Shown here: positions 42,267 through 52,022 of the stretch, piece after piece | Layout of the letters: each line of letters begins with the position of its first letter | How positions within the stretch are numbered: the first letter of the stretch is position 1 | Assembly: GCA_016222815.1 (NCBI GenBank) | Contig: JACRQE010000005.1 | Span: forward strand, 62,001 to 126,000 | DNA length: 64,000 nucleotides | Origin: Candidatus Uhrbacteria bacterium | GTDB lineage: Bacteria > Patescibacteriota > Patescibacteriia > 2-12-FULL-60-25 | Reading direction: 5' to 3' | The notes under the pieces: generated by a model | The model's database searches: none | Seen by the model: the letters and a program-made list of their open reading frames with translations, nothing else | Told to the model about the DNA's origin: nothing | Program-made: the position numbers and the translations under genes

Positions 42267-43610
42267 ATGGCCTCTGCAATCTCCCAAGCGATCCGTCAGG
42301 TGTGTGAAGAAAAGAACCTGACTTACGAATCGGTGCTCGAAACCGTGGAAGCGGCGTTGGCCGCGGCTTTCCGCAAGGATTTCGGCAACAAGAACCAGAA
42401 CATCAAAGTCCAATTCGATCCTGAAGCTTACGACGGAGCCACAGCCGGCATCCGCGTCTTTGACGTCAAAGAAGTCGTGGCCGACATGGAACTGCCGGAA
42501 GACTATTTCGAACGGTTCGAAGCCGCGAACGTGGCTAAGCGCATGGAGGGCAAGAAACCTTTTGAGGCGGCGGTTCCGGCTCCAGTCGCGCCGACGGCCG
42601 AAAAAGCGGAAGGCGAAGAAGAGTTCGCGTTCAACCAGAAGACCATGATCATGCTGTCGGACGCGCGCGACCTCAAACCGGATGCCCAGCTGGCAGACGA
42701 AATCAAAGTCGAATTGAGCGTGCCCGCGGCTTTCGGCCGAATGGCGGCGCAGACAGCCAAGCAGGTCATCATGCAAAAACTGCGCGAAGCCGAACGCAAC
42801 GTCATTTTCAACGATTTCAAGGACCGCGAAGGCGAACTCATGAACGTGACCATCCAGCGCCGCGAAGGCCGGGTGGTGCTCATCGACCTGGGCCGTGCCA
42901 CGGGCGTGCTTTTGCCCGAGGACCAGATCGAGACCGAACGCTACTTCCCGGGGACGCGCATCAAAGCCATCCTGCGCGAAGTCAGCATGACGCCCAAAGG
43001 CCCGGAAATCCGGTTGTCCCGCTCTTCCCCAGGGCTTGTGGCCGCCATCTTCGCCCAGGAAATCCCGGAAGTGGCCAACGGCATGGTAGAGATAAAAAAC
43101 ATCGCCCGCGAAGCTGGTTCGCGCACCAAGGTCGCGGTCACGGCGCATGATGACGCCATCGACCCGATCGGTTCGTGCATCGGACAGCGCGGCACGCGCA
43201 TCCAGACCATCATCCGCGAGCTCGGCGGCGAGAAGGTGGATGTGATCCAATGGTCTGCGGACGAATCGGAATACATCTCCGCGGCTTTGAGCCCGGCCAA
43301 GGTGCTCTCGGTTTCGCTCAAGCAGGCAGACCATCTGGCTATCGTGAAAGTGCCGGCCGACCAGCTGTCGCTCGCCATCGGCAAGGGCGGACAGAACGTC
43401 AGGCTGGGCGCGAAACTCACCAATTGGAAGATCACGATCGCCGAGGAAAGCGGCAAGACCGTGGCTGATTCCGAAGTCGGCGAATTCGTCTCGGAAACTC
43501 CGGAGACGGCGCGGGAAGCGGACATAAAGGAAGTCTCGGCAGACTTGGACGGCGAACCGCTTGAAGGCGCTCAGACAAAGGCGAAAGAAGAGAGCGAAGA
43601 TAAAGCGTAA
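42267..43610 (+). CDS. nusA: Transcription termination/antitermination factor NusA
   Basis: NusA binds RNA polymerase and nascent RNA to control pausing and termination. The 447 residues show the N-terminal polymerase-binding helices, an S1 domain (ELMNVTIQRREGRVVLIDLG) and two KH domains (GSCIGQRGTRIQTI and LAIGKGGQNVRLG). The N-terminal domain carries an added stretch of about 60 residues, rich in Pro, Ala and Glu, around residues 70-125. The C-terminal acidic repeats of enteric NusA are absent. An attenuator-like hairpin in the leader suggests self-control. yidC follows after 2 nt. Confidence 0.96.
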   Translation: MASAISQAIRQVCEEKNLTYESVLETVEAALAAAFRKDFGNKNQNIKVQFDPEAYDGATAGIRVFDVKEVVADMELPEDYFERFEAANVAKRMEGKKPFEAAVPAPVAPTAEKAEGEEEFAFNQKTMIMLSDARDLKPDAQLADEIKVELSVPAAFGRMAAQTAKQVIMQKLREAERNVIFNDFKDREGELMNVTIQRREGRVVLIDLGRATGVLLPEDQIETERYFPGTRIKAILREVSMTPKGPEIRLSRSSPGLVAAIFAQEIPEVANGMVEIKNIAREAGSRTKVAVTAHDDAIDPIGSCIGQRGTRIQTIIRELGGEKVDVIQWSADESEYISAALSPAKVLSVSLKQADHLAIVKVPADQLSLAIGKGGQNVRLGAKLTNWKITIAEESGKTVADSEVGEFVSETPETAREADIKEVSADLDGEPLEGAQTKAKEESEDKA

Positions 43611-43612
43611 AT

Positions 43613-44377
43613 ATGACATCAATTTTCAACGCGATCATTCTACAACCGATACTGAACCTGCTCATATGGCTGTATAACGTCATCCCGGGAAACGATTTCG
43701 GTTTCGCCATCATCGCCCTGACGGTGATAGTGAAGCTCATCCTGTACCCGTTGTCGGTCCAGCAGATTAAACAGCAGAAAGCTTTGCAGGACCTCCAGCC
43801 GAAGATTGATGAGATTCGCGCCAGGCTCAAAGACGATAAGGACGCCCAGGCCAAGGAACTGATGGAGCTGTACAAACGTGAGAAGGTGAATCCGGCTTCG
43901 TCCTGTCTGCCGTTGCTCATCCAATTGCCGATCTTCATCGGCTTGTTCCAGGCGTTGCGCGACGGTTTGGCGTCTCACGGCCTGAATCTGCTGTATCCGT
44001 TCATCGCCAACCCGGGGACGATCAACAACATGTTCCTGGGTATCGTGGACTTGTCCAAACCGAACTACGTTTTGGCCGTGCTGTCCGGTTTGATCCAGTT
44101 CTGGCAGTCGTGGCAGATGTTCAGGAAGCCCAGCCCGACCACTCCTCCGCCGTCAGAGGTCAAAGATTCCACAGGCGCCAAGGACGAGTCCATGGCCGCC
44201 ATGATGAACAAGCAGATGATGTACGTGATGCCGGTCGTGACCGTGTTCATCGGCATATCGCTCCCGGGCGGCTTGACCCTGTATTGGCTGACCATGAGCC
44301 TTTTGACCGTTCTGCAGCAGGCGATTTTCCTGCGCAAGCCCCAACCGCCAAAAGTAGAGGCGCAACTGGTGAAATAA
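43613..44377 (+). CDS. yidC: YidC/Oxa1-family membrane protein insertase
   Basis: YidC inserts proteins into the cytoplasmic membrane with or without SecYEG. The 254 residues have the short form without the large periplasmic domain. The core is typical: FAIIALTVIVKLILYPLSVQQ, a cytoplasmic helical hairpin (KALQDLQPKIDEIRARLKDD), then PLLIQLPIFIGLFQALR, and later helices ending GLTLYWLTMSLLTVLQQ. It starts 2 nt after nusA, so the pair is an operon. The usual neighbours rnpA and rpmH are not here. Confidence 0.95.
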   Translation: MTSIFNAIILQPILNLLIWLYNVIPGNDFGFAIIALTVIVKLILYPLSVQQIKQQKALQDLQPKIDEIRARLKDDKDAQAKELMELYKREKVNPASSCLPLLIQLPIFIGLFQALRDGLASHGLNLLYPFIANPGTINNMFLGIVDLSKPNYVLAVLSGLIQFWQSWQMFRKPSPTTPPPSEVKDSTGAKDESMAAMMNKQMMYVMPVVTVFIGISLPGGLTLYWLTMSLLTVLQQAIFLRKPQPPKVEAQLVK

Positions 44378-44380
44378 GCC

Positions 44381-44467
44381 GGTAAGATTCCCCGGTTGAA
44401 CCGTGGAATGACAATCGTCGTTATAAGAAAATACTGTCGTCCCCCGGCTTGACCGGGGGACCTTACC
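44381..44467. repeat. Family C repeat, copy 2 (halves in reversed order)
   Basis: GGTAAG...GGTTGAACCGTGGAATGACA comes first and TGTCGTCCCCCGGCTTGACCGGGGGACCTTACC second, the opposite order to that at 22413. Confidence 0.75.
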
Positions 44468-44500
44468 TTTTATCCGGCTTACGGGGTAAGCTTGAGCCGT

Positions 44501-44803
44501 ATGAACCTCAATTCCAAAGCTTTGGTCGGCGTGCCGGTCAGGACCAAAGCCGGACAGCTGGTCGGAAAGCTCTCGAGCCTGGAGATAGACTCGGAAACAG
44601 GCAGGATTTCGTTACTGCGGGTTAGGGTCAGGGGCATGGTGCCCGGGCTCTTGGATGATGAGGCTTTTGTGGCTTGGTCGCAGGTCGTGTCCATGTCGGA
44701 GAAAGAGATCGTGGTCGTGGATGCATCGGTACCGGCTACGGCGAGATTGGCGAAAAGCGATTTTGCGGCACCGTCGGCCCATCTCAAAGAGCAATCGACT
44801 TGA
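44501..44803 (+). CDS. PRC-barrel domain protein
   Basis: About 100 residues from ATG 44501 (MNLNSKALVGVPV) form a single PRC-barrel: LVGVPVRTKAGQLVGKLSSLEID followed by ISLLRVRVRG and further strands. PRC-barrels are small beta folds in RNA maturation (RimM) and photosynthetic proteins; here the role is unknown. TTACCT-N18-TAAGCT upstream, partly in the family C repeat, may be its promoter. The next gene starts 2 nt after the stop. Confidence 0.75.
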   Translation: MNLNSKALVGVPVRTKAGQLVGKLSSLEIDSETGRISLLRVRVRGMVPGLLDDEAFVAWSQVVSMSEKEIVVVDASVPATARLAKSDFAAPSAHLKEQST

Positions 44804-44805
44804 CT

Positions 44806-45750
44806 ATGGAAAGGCAACGGGAAGCGATTTTGAGGACGCTGTGCTTCCACGCGGCCTGGAGCCATGCCCCGACATTGCCGGAGTTGATGTTGACGCTGGA
44901 TGGAGGGGAAATCCAAAATTCGAATGTCGTCCTGAGTTTGTCGAAGGACCTTTCAGAACAAGATGTTTCGGAAGAAATAATTCAGCTTAAGCAAGAAGGA
45001 ATGGTGAGCGAAGAGGATGGCAGACTCGGCCTTGTCAAAGAATTGCCAGAAATAATCCAAAACATCCGCGAACGCGATATCTACCAACCGCGGAAGCGCC
45101 GTCGGGCGGTAAAAGTCGCTCGCTGGCTGGCGGCTTTGGGCGGCGTGCGGTTCGTGGCTTTGGCCAACACAACGGCTCTCGGGTCGGCCCGCGACCAGGG
45201 TGATCTGGATTTTTTTGTGGTGTCTAAAGCCGGGACGATTTGGTCCACGCGGTTGCTCGGCGTGGGACCGTTCAAGCTGGCAGGGCTTTTGCCGACTAAG
45301 GACCGTCGGCGCGATACGATATGCTTGTCGTATTTCATCGCCGATGACGCACTCGACCTGTCGCCGCACATGCTGACCCCGGACGACCCTTATTTCCGGT
45401 ATTGGTTCTTGTCGCTCATGCCGCTGTATGATGATGGGATAGGTCAGGAGATTTGGGAGAAGAATGCGGGTTTACGCCAGCGCCATCCTCTGGCGAGGCG
45501 TTGGAGCGTACCGCCGGACTTCTCTTTTAAGGCGGAGTACCGCGTACCGCGTGCTGCGTACCGCGTATTCGAAACCGTCGCTCGCCCTTTTCAGCGACGT
45601 TGGTTTCCGTCGATAATAAAACAGATGATGAACCTGGATACGCGTGTTATGGTAAACGACAAGGTCCTGAAATTTCACGTGGATGACAGGCGGGCGGAGT
45701 TCCGAGAAAAGTATAGAGATTTATGCAGGAAATACGGAATCGCATCCTGA
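44806..45750 (+). CDS. Nucleotidyltransferase-fold protein carrying two repeat insertions
   Basis: Start at ATG 44806 (MERQREAILRTLCF), just after the PRC-barrel gene. The 314 residues contain GSARDQGDLDFFVV (about 126-139), the GS-x(n)-DxD signature of the polymerase-beta-type nucleotidyltransferase fold. The N-terminal part looks like a winged helix. Two repeats are read in frame: family B at about residue 44 (VVLSLSKDLSEQDV) and family D at about residue 244 (YRVPRAAYRVF). The target is unknown. Its end overlaps the next gene by 28 nt. Confidence 0.75.
   Translation: MERQREAILRTLCFHAAWSHAPTLPELMLTLDGGEIQNSNVVLSLSKDLSEQDVSEEIIQLKQEGMVSEEDGRLGLVKELPEIIQNIRERDIYQPRKRRRAVKVARWLAALGGVRFVALANTTALGSARDQGDLDFFVVSKAGTIWSTRLLGVGPFKLAGLLPTKDRRRDTICLSYFIADDALDLSPHMLTPDDPYFRYWFLSLMPLYDDGIGQEIWEKNAGLRQRHPLARRWSVPPDFSFKAEYRVPRAAYRVFETVARPFQRRWFPSIIKQMMNLDTRVMVNDKVLKFHVDDRRAEFREKYRDLCRKYGIAS
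44935..44964. repeat. Family B half-repeat inside a gene
   Basis: TGTCGTCCTGAGTTTGTCGAAGGACC is the left half of the family B repeat (compare 19572), translated in frame. Confidence 0.75.
45537..45569. repeat. Family D repeat inside a gene
   Basis: GTACCGCGTACCGCGTGCTGCGTACCGCGTATTC consists of short GTACCGC units; further copies at 50207, 58005, 58499 and 63345. Confidence 0.8.
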
Positions 45751-47054
45751 AACTTTTTAAGGCCATGGCCAACAGTGAACCGACGCGCGTCTTGTTCGAG
45801 ATTTTTTGGCGCGTCTCGATCCTTGCCCTACCTTGGCAGACGCGTTGGTTCGGCGAAGCAGAATTGGCTGGTTGGCCTTGGGAGCAAGGGCGTTGGGTTT
45901 TTTATGCGGCTTGGATACCGATGGCCGCGACGATAATCTTTGGATGGATGGATTCCTGTCGTGAGAATGAAACGAAGAAAGCCATAAGCAGGGGCGATAA
46001 GGTAATGGCTTGGGTAGCTGGTTTCATTTTCATATTTTCTTTCCTGACAGCGGCTTCGTACGTGGCTACGGCCCAATGGTTTGTCCAGGTCGGGTTGCTC
46101 GTCGTGTTTTGCCACATGCTCGGACGGATGAGTATCCCGGTTAAGAGCCTGACGATGTGGTTCGTGGTTTCGCTCCTTCCGCAGGCGGCTTTGGCTTATT
46201 GGCAATACGCAGTCCAACGCGTGGATTCCGTATCCTGGCTGGGCATCGCTTTCCAAAGCCCGAAGCAACTCGGCGTGTCGGTCGTGGAATTTGCGGATCA
46301 GCGTTATCTGCGGGCGTACGGCGGGATGCCGCATCCGAATATCTTGGGAGGTTGGTTGGCTGTTGGCGTTTTGGTCTGTTGGCAGGCGGCGTGGAAAGCG
46401 GCGCATAAATACGAAGCGTTCGCGTGGTCAGCGGCGTCGGCGATTTTGGGCGGTGCACTTCTGTTGACTTACAGCCGTTCGGCTTTTTTGGCCTTGGCTG
46501 TCGGTTTAGCCATTACCATAACGGCGATATTCGTGAAGAGGAAGGACGAGAGATTCAGCGTGCAGTTCGGGATTTTCGCCATGACGGTCATGCTCGCTTT
46601 CGCCGGAATCTTGGCGTTCACGCAGCGCGATGTGCTTTTGGCCAGAGCGGATTCCGGAAACCGGTTGGTTGAACAATCAGGAAGTGCACGTTGGCAAAGC
46701 TTGGTTGACGGCTGGCAGGTGTTCAAGTCGCGGCCGCTGCAGGGGAGCGGACCGAACGCAGAGTTAGCCCGCTTAGCGCGGTCGAGAATGGATACCGAGG
46801 TAAAGAAGCTCCGTCAGCCATTGGAATCACCGCATAATACATTCCTCCTGTTGCTGGTGAACTTCGGCGTATTGGGCGCCGTCGCATCAGCATGGACGCT
46901 GTGGCGATTCAGGAGGGCGTTGTTGCGTCGCTGGTGGATGCTGCCGCCGCTCGTTGTTTTGGCCAGCTTCGACCACTACGTATGGTCATATTGGAGCGGG
47001 ATGTGCCTTGTCGCGATGGTTTGGATAGCGTCTTTCGGATCACCAAAGGATTGA
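45723..47054 (+). CDS. O-antigen ligase/polymerase-like membrane protein
   Basis: This 443-residue protein has about ten to twelve membrane segments. A long loop before the last segments reads GSGPNAELARLARSR, then LESPHNTFLLLLVNFGVLGA, the Wzy_C pattern of WaaL/Wzy enzymes that join or polymerise glycans at the outer membrane face. Its start overlaps the end of the nucleotidyltransferase gene, so translation is likely coupled and both may serve surface polysaccharide synthesis. The stop codon TGA lies within the -35 box of the next promoter. Confidence 0.85.
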   Translation: MQEIRNRILKLFKAMANSEPTRVLFEIFWRVSILALPWQTRWFGEAELAGWPWEQGRWVFYAAWIPMAATIIFGWMDSCRENETKKAISRGDKVMAWVAGFIFIFSFLTAASYVATAQWFVQVGLLVVFCHMLGRMSIPVKSLTMWFVVSLLPQAALAYWQYAVQRVDSVSWLGIAFQSPKQLGVSVVEFADQRYLRAYGGMPHPNILGGWLAVGVLVCWQAAWKAAHKYEAFAWSAASAILGGALLLTYSRSAFLALAVGLAITITAIFVKRKDERFSVQFGIFAMTVMLAFAGILAFTQRDVLLARADSGNRLVEQSGSARWQSLVDGWQVFKSRPLQGSGPNAELARLARSRMDTEVKKLRQPLESPHNTFLLLLVNFGVLGAVASAWTLWRFRRALLRRWWMLPPLVVLASFDHYVWSYWSGMCLVAMVWIASFGSPKD

Positions 47055-47079
47055 CAAATCTGGCGGATGTGGTTATCTC
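47051..47079 (+). promoter_or_regulatory. Promoter of the 47111 gene
   Basis: TTGACA-N17-TATCTC; its TTGACA contains the stop codon of the gene before. Confidence 0.7.
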
Positions 47080-47110
47080 TTGGCAGTACATTCAGAGCGG
47101 GGAGGAAACC

Positions 47111-47491
47111 ATGACGACGACCATCCCGCCGGACGGGAAGAGCGCTCAAATCGAAGCGGATGCCCAAGCTCCGCGCTTGAAGCCCGAGGAATACCCTCTT
47201 GCCGTGCTGTGGCAAGTCGATTATCGGGACGGCGTGCGCAAACGCGGGATCTGCCTGGTCCATTCACAGGCGGCGATGAACGGGCTGTATCGCTTGCTCG
47301 GGTTCGAACGAGCGGTGACCAAAGCACAAGTCAACCTGAAATTCATGCGGTGCGACAACTTGTCCATCTATCCGCGGTTGGAGAAGCTCTGCGATGAAGC
47401 AAACCACAATCGGCCGGACGTGGCGCAGGGCAACTATTGCTACGAATGCGGCAAGCTGACGCGGCTTGCCAGGATAGTGGAAGACGAATGA
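47111..47491 (+). CDS. Unrecognised protein with a C-terminal CxxC
   Basis: Start at ATG 47111 (MTTTIPPDGKSAQI), preceded by GGGAGGAAACC; the longer track ORF runs back into the previous gene. The 126 residues look like one compact alpha/beta domain (AVLWQVDYRDGVRKRGICLVHS) ending with YCYECGKLTRLARI, a single CxxC. The family is unknown. Confidence 0.7.
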   Translation: MTTTIPPDGKSAQIEADAQAPRLKPEEYPLAVLWQVDYRDGVRKRGICLVHSQAAMNGLYRLLGFERAVTKAQVNLKFMRCDNLSIYPRLEKLCDEANHNRPDVAQGNYCYECGKLTRLARIVEDE

Positions 47492-47498
47492 CGCTCCT

Positions 47499-47552
47499 AG
47501 CGTCCCGATGACCACCACGTTGCACGTGGCACTGTCGGGGCGCTGTTATTTT
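47499..47552 (+). terminator. Terminator between convergent genes
   Basis: AGCGTCCCGA and TCGGGGCGCT enclose an inner ACGT/ACGT stem and are followed by GTTATTTTTT. Confidence 0.7.
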
Positions 47553-48070
47553 TTGCAGGTGAAGACGAACGCGGGCGGGACGTTCAAGGGCGTGAAGCCG
47601 GTATCCACATCGCGGAATATCTTTTTCAGTTCACCCAGAGTCGTGACCGAATATTGGAACATGACGTAACTCCCGTCGTCAGCGAGATGGTCGCGGATGA
47701 GGTTGAAGACGCGTTGGCGCTTGGCTTTGTCCATGGCCGCGAACGGGATGCCGGAGACGATGAAATCGTAGCGCTTGTCGTTGTCGCGCAGGAAATCCTC
47801 GACATCACCATGGTGGACGGCCACGCCAGGGAATTTGGTACGGCAGATTTGCCCGAGGTCGCGGTCGAATTCGATTAATTCCAGTTGGGATGGAGACGAT
47901 AGTTTTTTCAGGATCTGCTGGGTGATGGCGCCTTCTCCGGGACCGAGCTCCAAAACCCGCGCATGAGTCGGTATATCCCGGGTCATGAGCTTGGCCAAGG
48001 ACGGACCACTGGGCGCGACTGACCCGATGACAGCCGGATTTTTTACGAGTTTTTTGAGCCACCACAACAT
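47546..48070 (-). CDS. Class I SAM-dependent methyltransferase
   Basis: The start is put at ATG 48070 (MLWWLKKLVKNPAVIG), 9 nt after a -10 box. The 174 residues contain the SAM motif VLELGPGEGAITQQIL, the acidic LELIEFDRDL, VHHGDVEDFL and FIVSGIPFA. The N-terminal KNPAVIGSVAPSGPSLAKLM is typical of the phospholipid N-methyltransferase/rRNA adenine dimethylase-like group. A lipid or RNA substrate is possible. Confidence 0.8.
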   Translation of the reverse strand: MLWWLKKLVKNPAVIGSVAPSGPSLAKLMTRDIPTHARVLELGPGEGAITQQILKKLSSPSQLELIEFDRDLGQICRTKFPGVAVHHGDVEDFLRDNDKRYDFIVSGIPFAAMDKAKRQRVFNLIRDHLADDGSYVMFQYSVTTLGELKKIFRDVDTGFTPLNVPPAFVFTCKK

Positions 48071-48079
48071 ATGGCTGGG

Positions 48080-48108
48080 AGGATAGGGCAATAGGAGGGA
48101 AAAGACAA
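48080..48108 (-). promoter_or_regulatory. Promoter of the methyltransferase gene
   Basis: On the minus strand TTGTCT is followed after 17 nt by TATCCT. Confidence 0.55.
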
Positions 48109-48140
48109 AGAAATGCGGATTTCGGCATGGGTTCGCGCTC

Positions 48141-48170
48141 TTGACGGATAAGCCGGAGCGTCGCTATAGT
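48141..48170 (+). promoter_or_regulatory. Promoter of groES-groEL
   Basis: TTGACG-N18-TATAGT. The CIRCE-like operator begins 17 nt downstream of the -10 box. Confidence 0.75.
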
Positions 48171-48186
48171 TAAGGCCGAACCGTAG

Positions 48187-48213
48187 ATAGCATTCATTAG
48201 GTCGGAGTGCTAA
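48187..48213. promoter_or_regulatory. CIRCE-like HrcA operator at groESL
   Basis: ATAGCATTC-N9-GAGTGCTAA: the right arm is perfect, the left arm has two mismatches, and the spacer is exactly 9 nt. Confidence 0.8.
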
Positions 48214-48262
48214 ATATGGTCAATTTTTATCAATAATCAGCATAAAAAACTAATCCAACACT

Positions 48263-48553
48263 ATGCAGTTACGTCCACTTGGTGACCGGGTGATCGTCAA
48301 ACCCGCGGCTAAAGAAGAAATGACCAAGGCAGGCATCCTTTTGCCTGATACGGTCGATAAGGAGCGTCCGGAACAAGGCGAAGTCATCGCCGTGGGACCG
48401 GGCAGGCTTTTGGAAAACGGCAACCGAGCCGCCATGTCGCTCAAGGTCGGGGATAAGGTAATGTTCAAGAAATATTCGCCGGACGAGATGAAACTTGATG
48501 GCGTGGAATACCTGGTCATCGCCGAAACCGACGTGATGGCGGTAATCGAATAA
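48263..48553 (+). CDS. groES: Co-chaperonin GroES
   Basis: This 96-residue protein is the GroES lid, which caps the GroEL chamber as a heptamer. MQLRPLGDRVIVKP, the mobile loop around KAGILLPDT, and VGDKVMFKKYS are typical, and the end VIAETDVMAVIE is complete. It is followed by groEL after 17 nt and controlled by the CIRCE-like operator upstream. Confidence 0.98.
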   Translation: MQLRPLGDRVIVKPAAKEEMTKAGILLPDTVDKERPEQGEVIAVGPGRLLENGNRAAMSLKVGDKVMFKKYSPDEMKLDGVEYLVIAETDVMAVIE

Positions 48554-48558
48554 TTTAA

Positions 48559-50199
<1,641 letters not shown>

Positions 50200-50206
50200 G
50201 GTGAAC

Positions 50207-50225
50207 GTACCTCGTACTGCGTATA
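50207..50225. repeat. Family D repeat after groEL
   Basis: GTACCTCGTACTGCGTATA, two to three GTACC(T/G)C-type units directly after the stop codon. Confidence 0.6.
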
Positions 50226-50233
50226 ATTGAAGG

Positions 50234-50266
50234 AAAGGGCGGATCCGTTGACGGGCCGCCCTTTTT
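50234..50266 (+). terminator. Terminator of groESL
   Basis: AAAGGGCGG and CCGCCCTTTTT form the stem and T-run. Confidence 0.85.
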
Positions 50267-50268
50267 AG

Positions 50269-50297
50269 GTGACAGAACCGTCCGTCCGTGCTACCAT
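50269..50297 (+). promoter_or_regulatory. Promoter of the DUF4870-like gene
   Basis: GTGACA-N17-TACCAT. Confidence 0.45.
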
Positions 50298-50323
50298 TCG
50301 GCCAGAATTATTAACCTATTACT

Positions 50324-50674
50324 ATGTCTGAAGAACTCAAAGCAACCGTCAAGCCGTCGTTCGACAAGAAGGACATCGAGGATAACAAGCTGGTCGCAGC
50401 GTTGGCCTATATCGTATTCTTCATCCCGCTCTTGGCGGCCAAGGATTCGAAGTTCGCTAAGGAGCACGCCAAGCAGGGCTTGGTTCTGCTCATCGCCTCG
50501 GTCATCATCTGGATCGCCGGTATGGTCATCCCGGTCATCGGCTGGTTCATCATCGGCCCGTTGGGTTCGATCGCGGTCCTGGTCATAGCTTTGATCGCCA
50601 TCATCAAGACGCTCCAGGGCGAGTTCTGGGAGATCCCGGTCATCGGCCAATACCGCAGCAACTTCAAATTCTAG
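50324..50674 (+). CDS. DUF4870-like small membrane protein
   Basis: In this 116-residue protein a hydrophilic N-terminus (about 20 residues) is followed by three to four hydrophobic segments. The pattern KLVAALAYIVFFIPLL, then KEHAKQGLVLLIASVIIW, resembles the DUF4870/Tic20-like group, in which a His in xxHAxQ-type helix starts is typical. The function is unknown. Confidence 0.75.
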   Translation: MSEELKATVKPSFDKKDIEDNKLVAALAYIVFFIPLLAAKDSKFAKEHAKQGLVLLIASVIIWIAGMVIPVIGWFIIGPLGSIAVLVIALIAIIKTLQGEFWEIPVIGQYRSNFKF

Positions 50675-50693
50675 TTTTTTTCTTGTCGTCCTC

Positions 50694-50770
50694 CGGCTTG
50701 ACCACGCAGAACGTGGCGCAGCCGGGGGACCTCTGGCGGTAAGATCCCCCGGTTGAACCGTGGGATGACA
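50694..50770. repeat. Family C repeat, copy 3
   Basis: TGTCGTCCTCCGGCTTGACC...GGTAAGATCCCCCGGTTGAACCGTGGGATGACA; a small extra palindrome (ACGCAGAACGTGGCG) interrupts the first half. Confidence 0.75.
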
Positions 50771-50792
50771 GAGGAAAAATGTTTGCTAAGAA

Positions 50793-50831
50793 CCAGCACC
50801 CCGGGGTAACATCGGGGTGCTGTTGTTACCC
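50793..50831 (+). promoter_or_regulatory. Possible pseudoknot in the prfB leader
   Basis: CAGCACCCCG (50794-50803) pairs with CGGGGTGCTG (50813-50822). The loop GGGTAAC (50804-50810) is complementary to GTTACCC (50825-50831), 2 nt before the ATATG start. Both stems together would make an H-type pseudoknot; alternatively the hairpins compete. Confidence 0.6.
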
Positions 50832-50833
50832 AT

Positions 50834-51964
50834 ATGATCCAAGACCAGCTTAACCGCATCGCGGAATTGCGCGCCAAGACCGAAGAGGCCTGGCGGGTGT
50901 TGGAATTGGATGCGGTGCGCGAGGAGATCGCGGCTTTGGAGGTCGAGGCTTCGGCGCCGGATTTTTGGAGCGACCAGGAAAGGGCGCGGCGCGAATCGCA
51001 GAAACTCTCTGACCTGAAGAAAGACGTAGAAATGTGGTCGGGTCTGCGCGCCGATCTGATGGATCTGGGAGAGATGGCTGAATTGGCAAAGAGCGAAGGC
51101 GATGAATCTATTGAAAAGGATATCGAAAAACGGTTGAAGGAGCTGGAGGAACGGTATTCCAAACAGGAGTTCTCGATGCTTCTTGGCGGTCCGCACGATG
51201 CTTCGAGTTGCGTCCTGTCCATCCACGCCGGAGCCGGAGGGACCGATGCGCAGGACTGGGCCGAGATGCTGATGCGCATGTACTTCCGCTATGCCGAGCG
51301 CAAAGGCTTCAAGGTCCGTTTGGTTGACGAAAGCCGCGGGACTGAAGCGGGAATAAAGTCGGCGACGTTTTTCATGGAAGGGCGATACGCTTACGGCTAC
51401 TTGAAAGGTGAGGCTGGCGTTCATCGTCTGGTTCGTCTTTCGCCGTTCAACGCAGATAGTTTGCGCCAGACGTCGTTTGCGTTAGTTGAGGTTATCCCGG
51501 AGGTTGATGAAGACGTGAGTATTGAGATTAAACCCGAAGATTTGCGCATCGATACATTCACGTCCGGCGGCAAGGGCGGGCAATCCGTCAACACCACATA
51601 TTCGGCCGTGCGCATCGTGCACATCCCGACCGGCATCATCGTGTCGTGCCAGAACGAACGGTCACAGACGCAGAATCGCGAGAACGCCATGAAGGTGTTG
51701 AAGTCGCGTCTGCTTTTGTTGAAAGAAGAAGCTTTGCAGAAAGAAAAGAAAGAACTCCGCGGCGAATACCACAGCGCAGAATGGGGGAGCCAGATTCGTT
51801 CATACGTCCTTCATCCGTACCACATGGTCAAAGACTTGCGCACCGGACACGAGACTTCGGACACGGACGCAGTGCTGGATGGGGATTTGGACGGCTTCGT
51901 GGAAGCGGAGCTAAGGCAGGGCATCAAGCCGGGGGATTTCAGGGAAGAGTTGAATAAGGAATAA
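50834..51964 (+). CDS. prfB: Peptide chain release factor 2
   Basis: RF2 ends translation at UGA and UAA. The 376 residues have the stop-reading SPF motif (RLSPFNAD) and the catalytic GGQ (GGKGGQSVNTTYSAVRI). Many bacteria need a programmed frameshift near codon 25; this gene is one open frame, so it is not controlled that way. A pseudoknot-like structure ends 2 nt before the ATG and may regulate translation in its place. No Shine-Dalgarno sequence is seen. Confidence 0.97.
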   Translation: MIQDQLNRIAELRAKTEEAWRVLELDAVREEIAALEVEASAPDFWSDQERARRESQKLSDLKKDVEMWSGLRADLMDLGEMAELAKSEGDESIEKDIEKRLKELEERYSKQEFSMLLGGPHDASSCVLSIHAGAGGTDAQDWAEMLMRMYFRYAERKGFKVRLVDESRGTEAGIKSATFFMEGRYAYGYLKGEAGVHRLVRLSPFNADSLRQTSFALVEVIPEVDEDVSIEIKPEDLRIDTFTSGGKGGQSVNTTYSAVRIVHIPTGIIVSCQNERSQTQNRENAMKVLKSRLLLLKEEALQKEKKELRGEYHSAEWGSQIRSYVLHPYHMVKDLRTGHETSDTDAVLDGDLDGFVEAELRQGIKPGDFREELNKE

Positions 51965-51966
51965 TG

Positions 51967-51999
51967 AAAAAGCGTCCCGATGTTCATCGGGGCGCTTTT
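51967..51999 (+). terminator. Terminator of prfB
   Basis: AAAGCGTCCCGAT-gttc-ATCGGGGCGCTTTT, a strong stem with T-run. Confidence 0.85.
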
Positions 52000-52022
52000 G
52001 AGATTGGAGAGAGAGCGGAACG

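Noticed and set aside
50834-51964. Programmed frameshift in prfB
   Set aside because: The gene is a single uninterrupted frame from start to stop.
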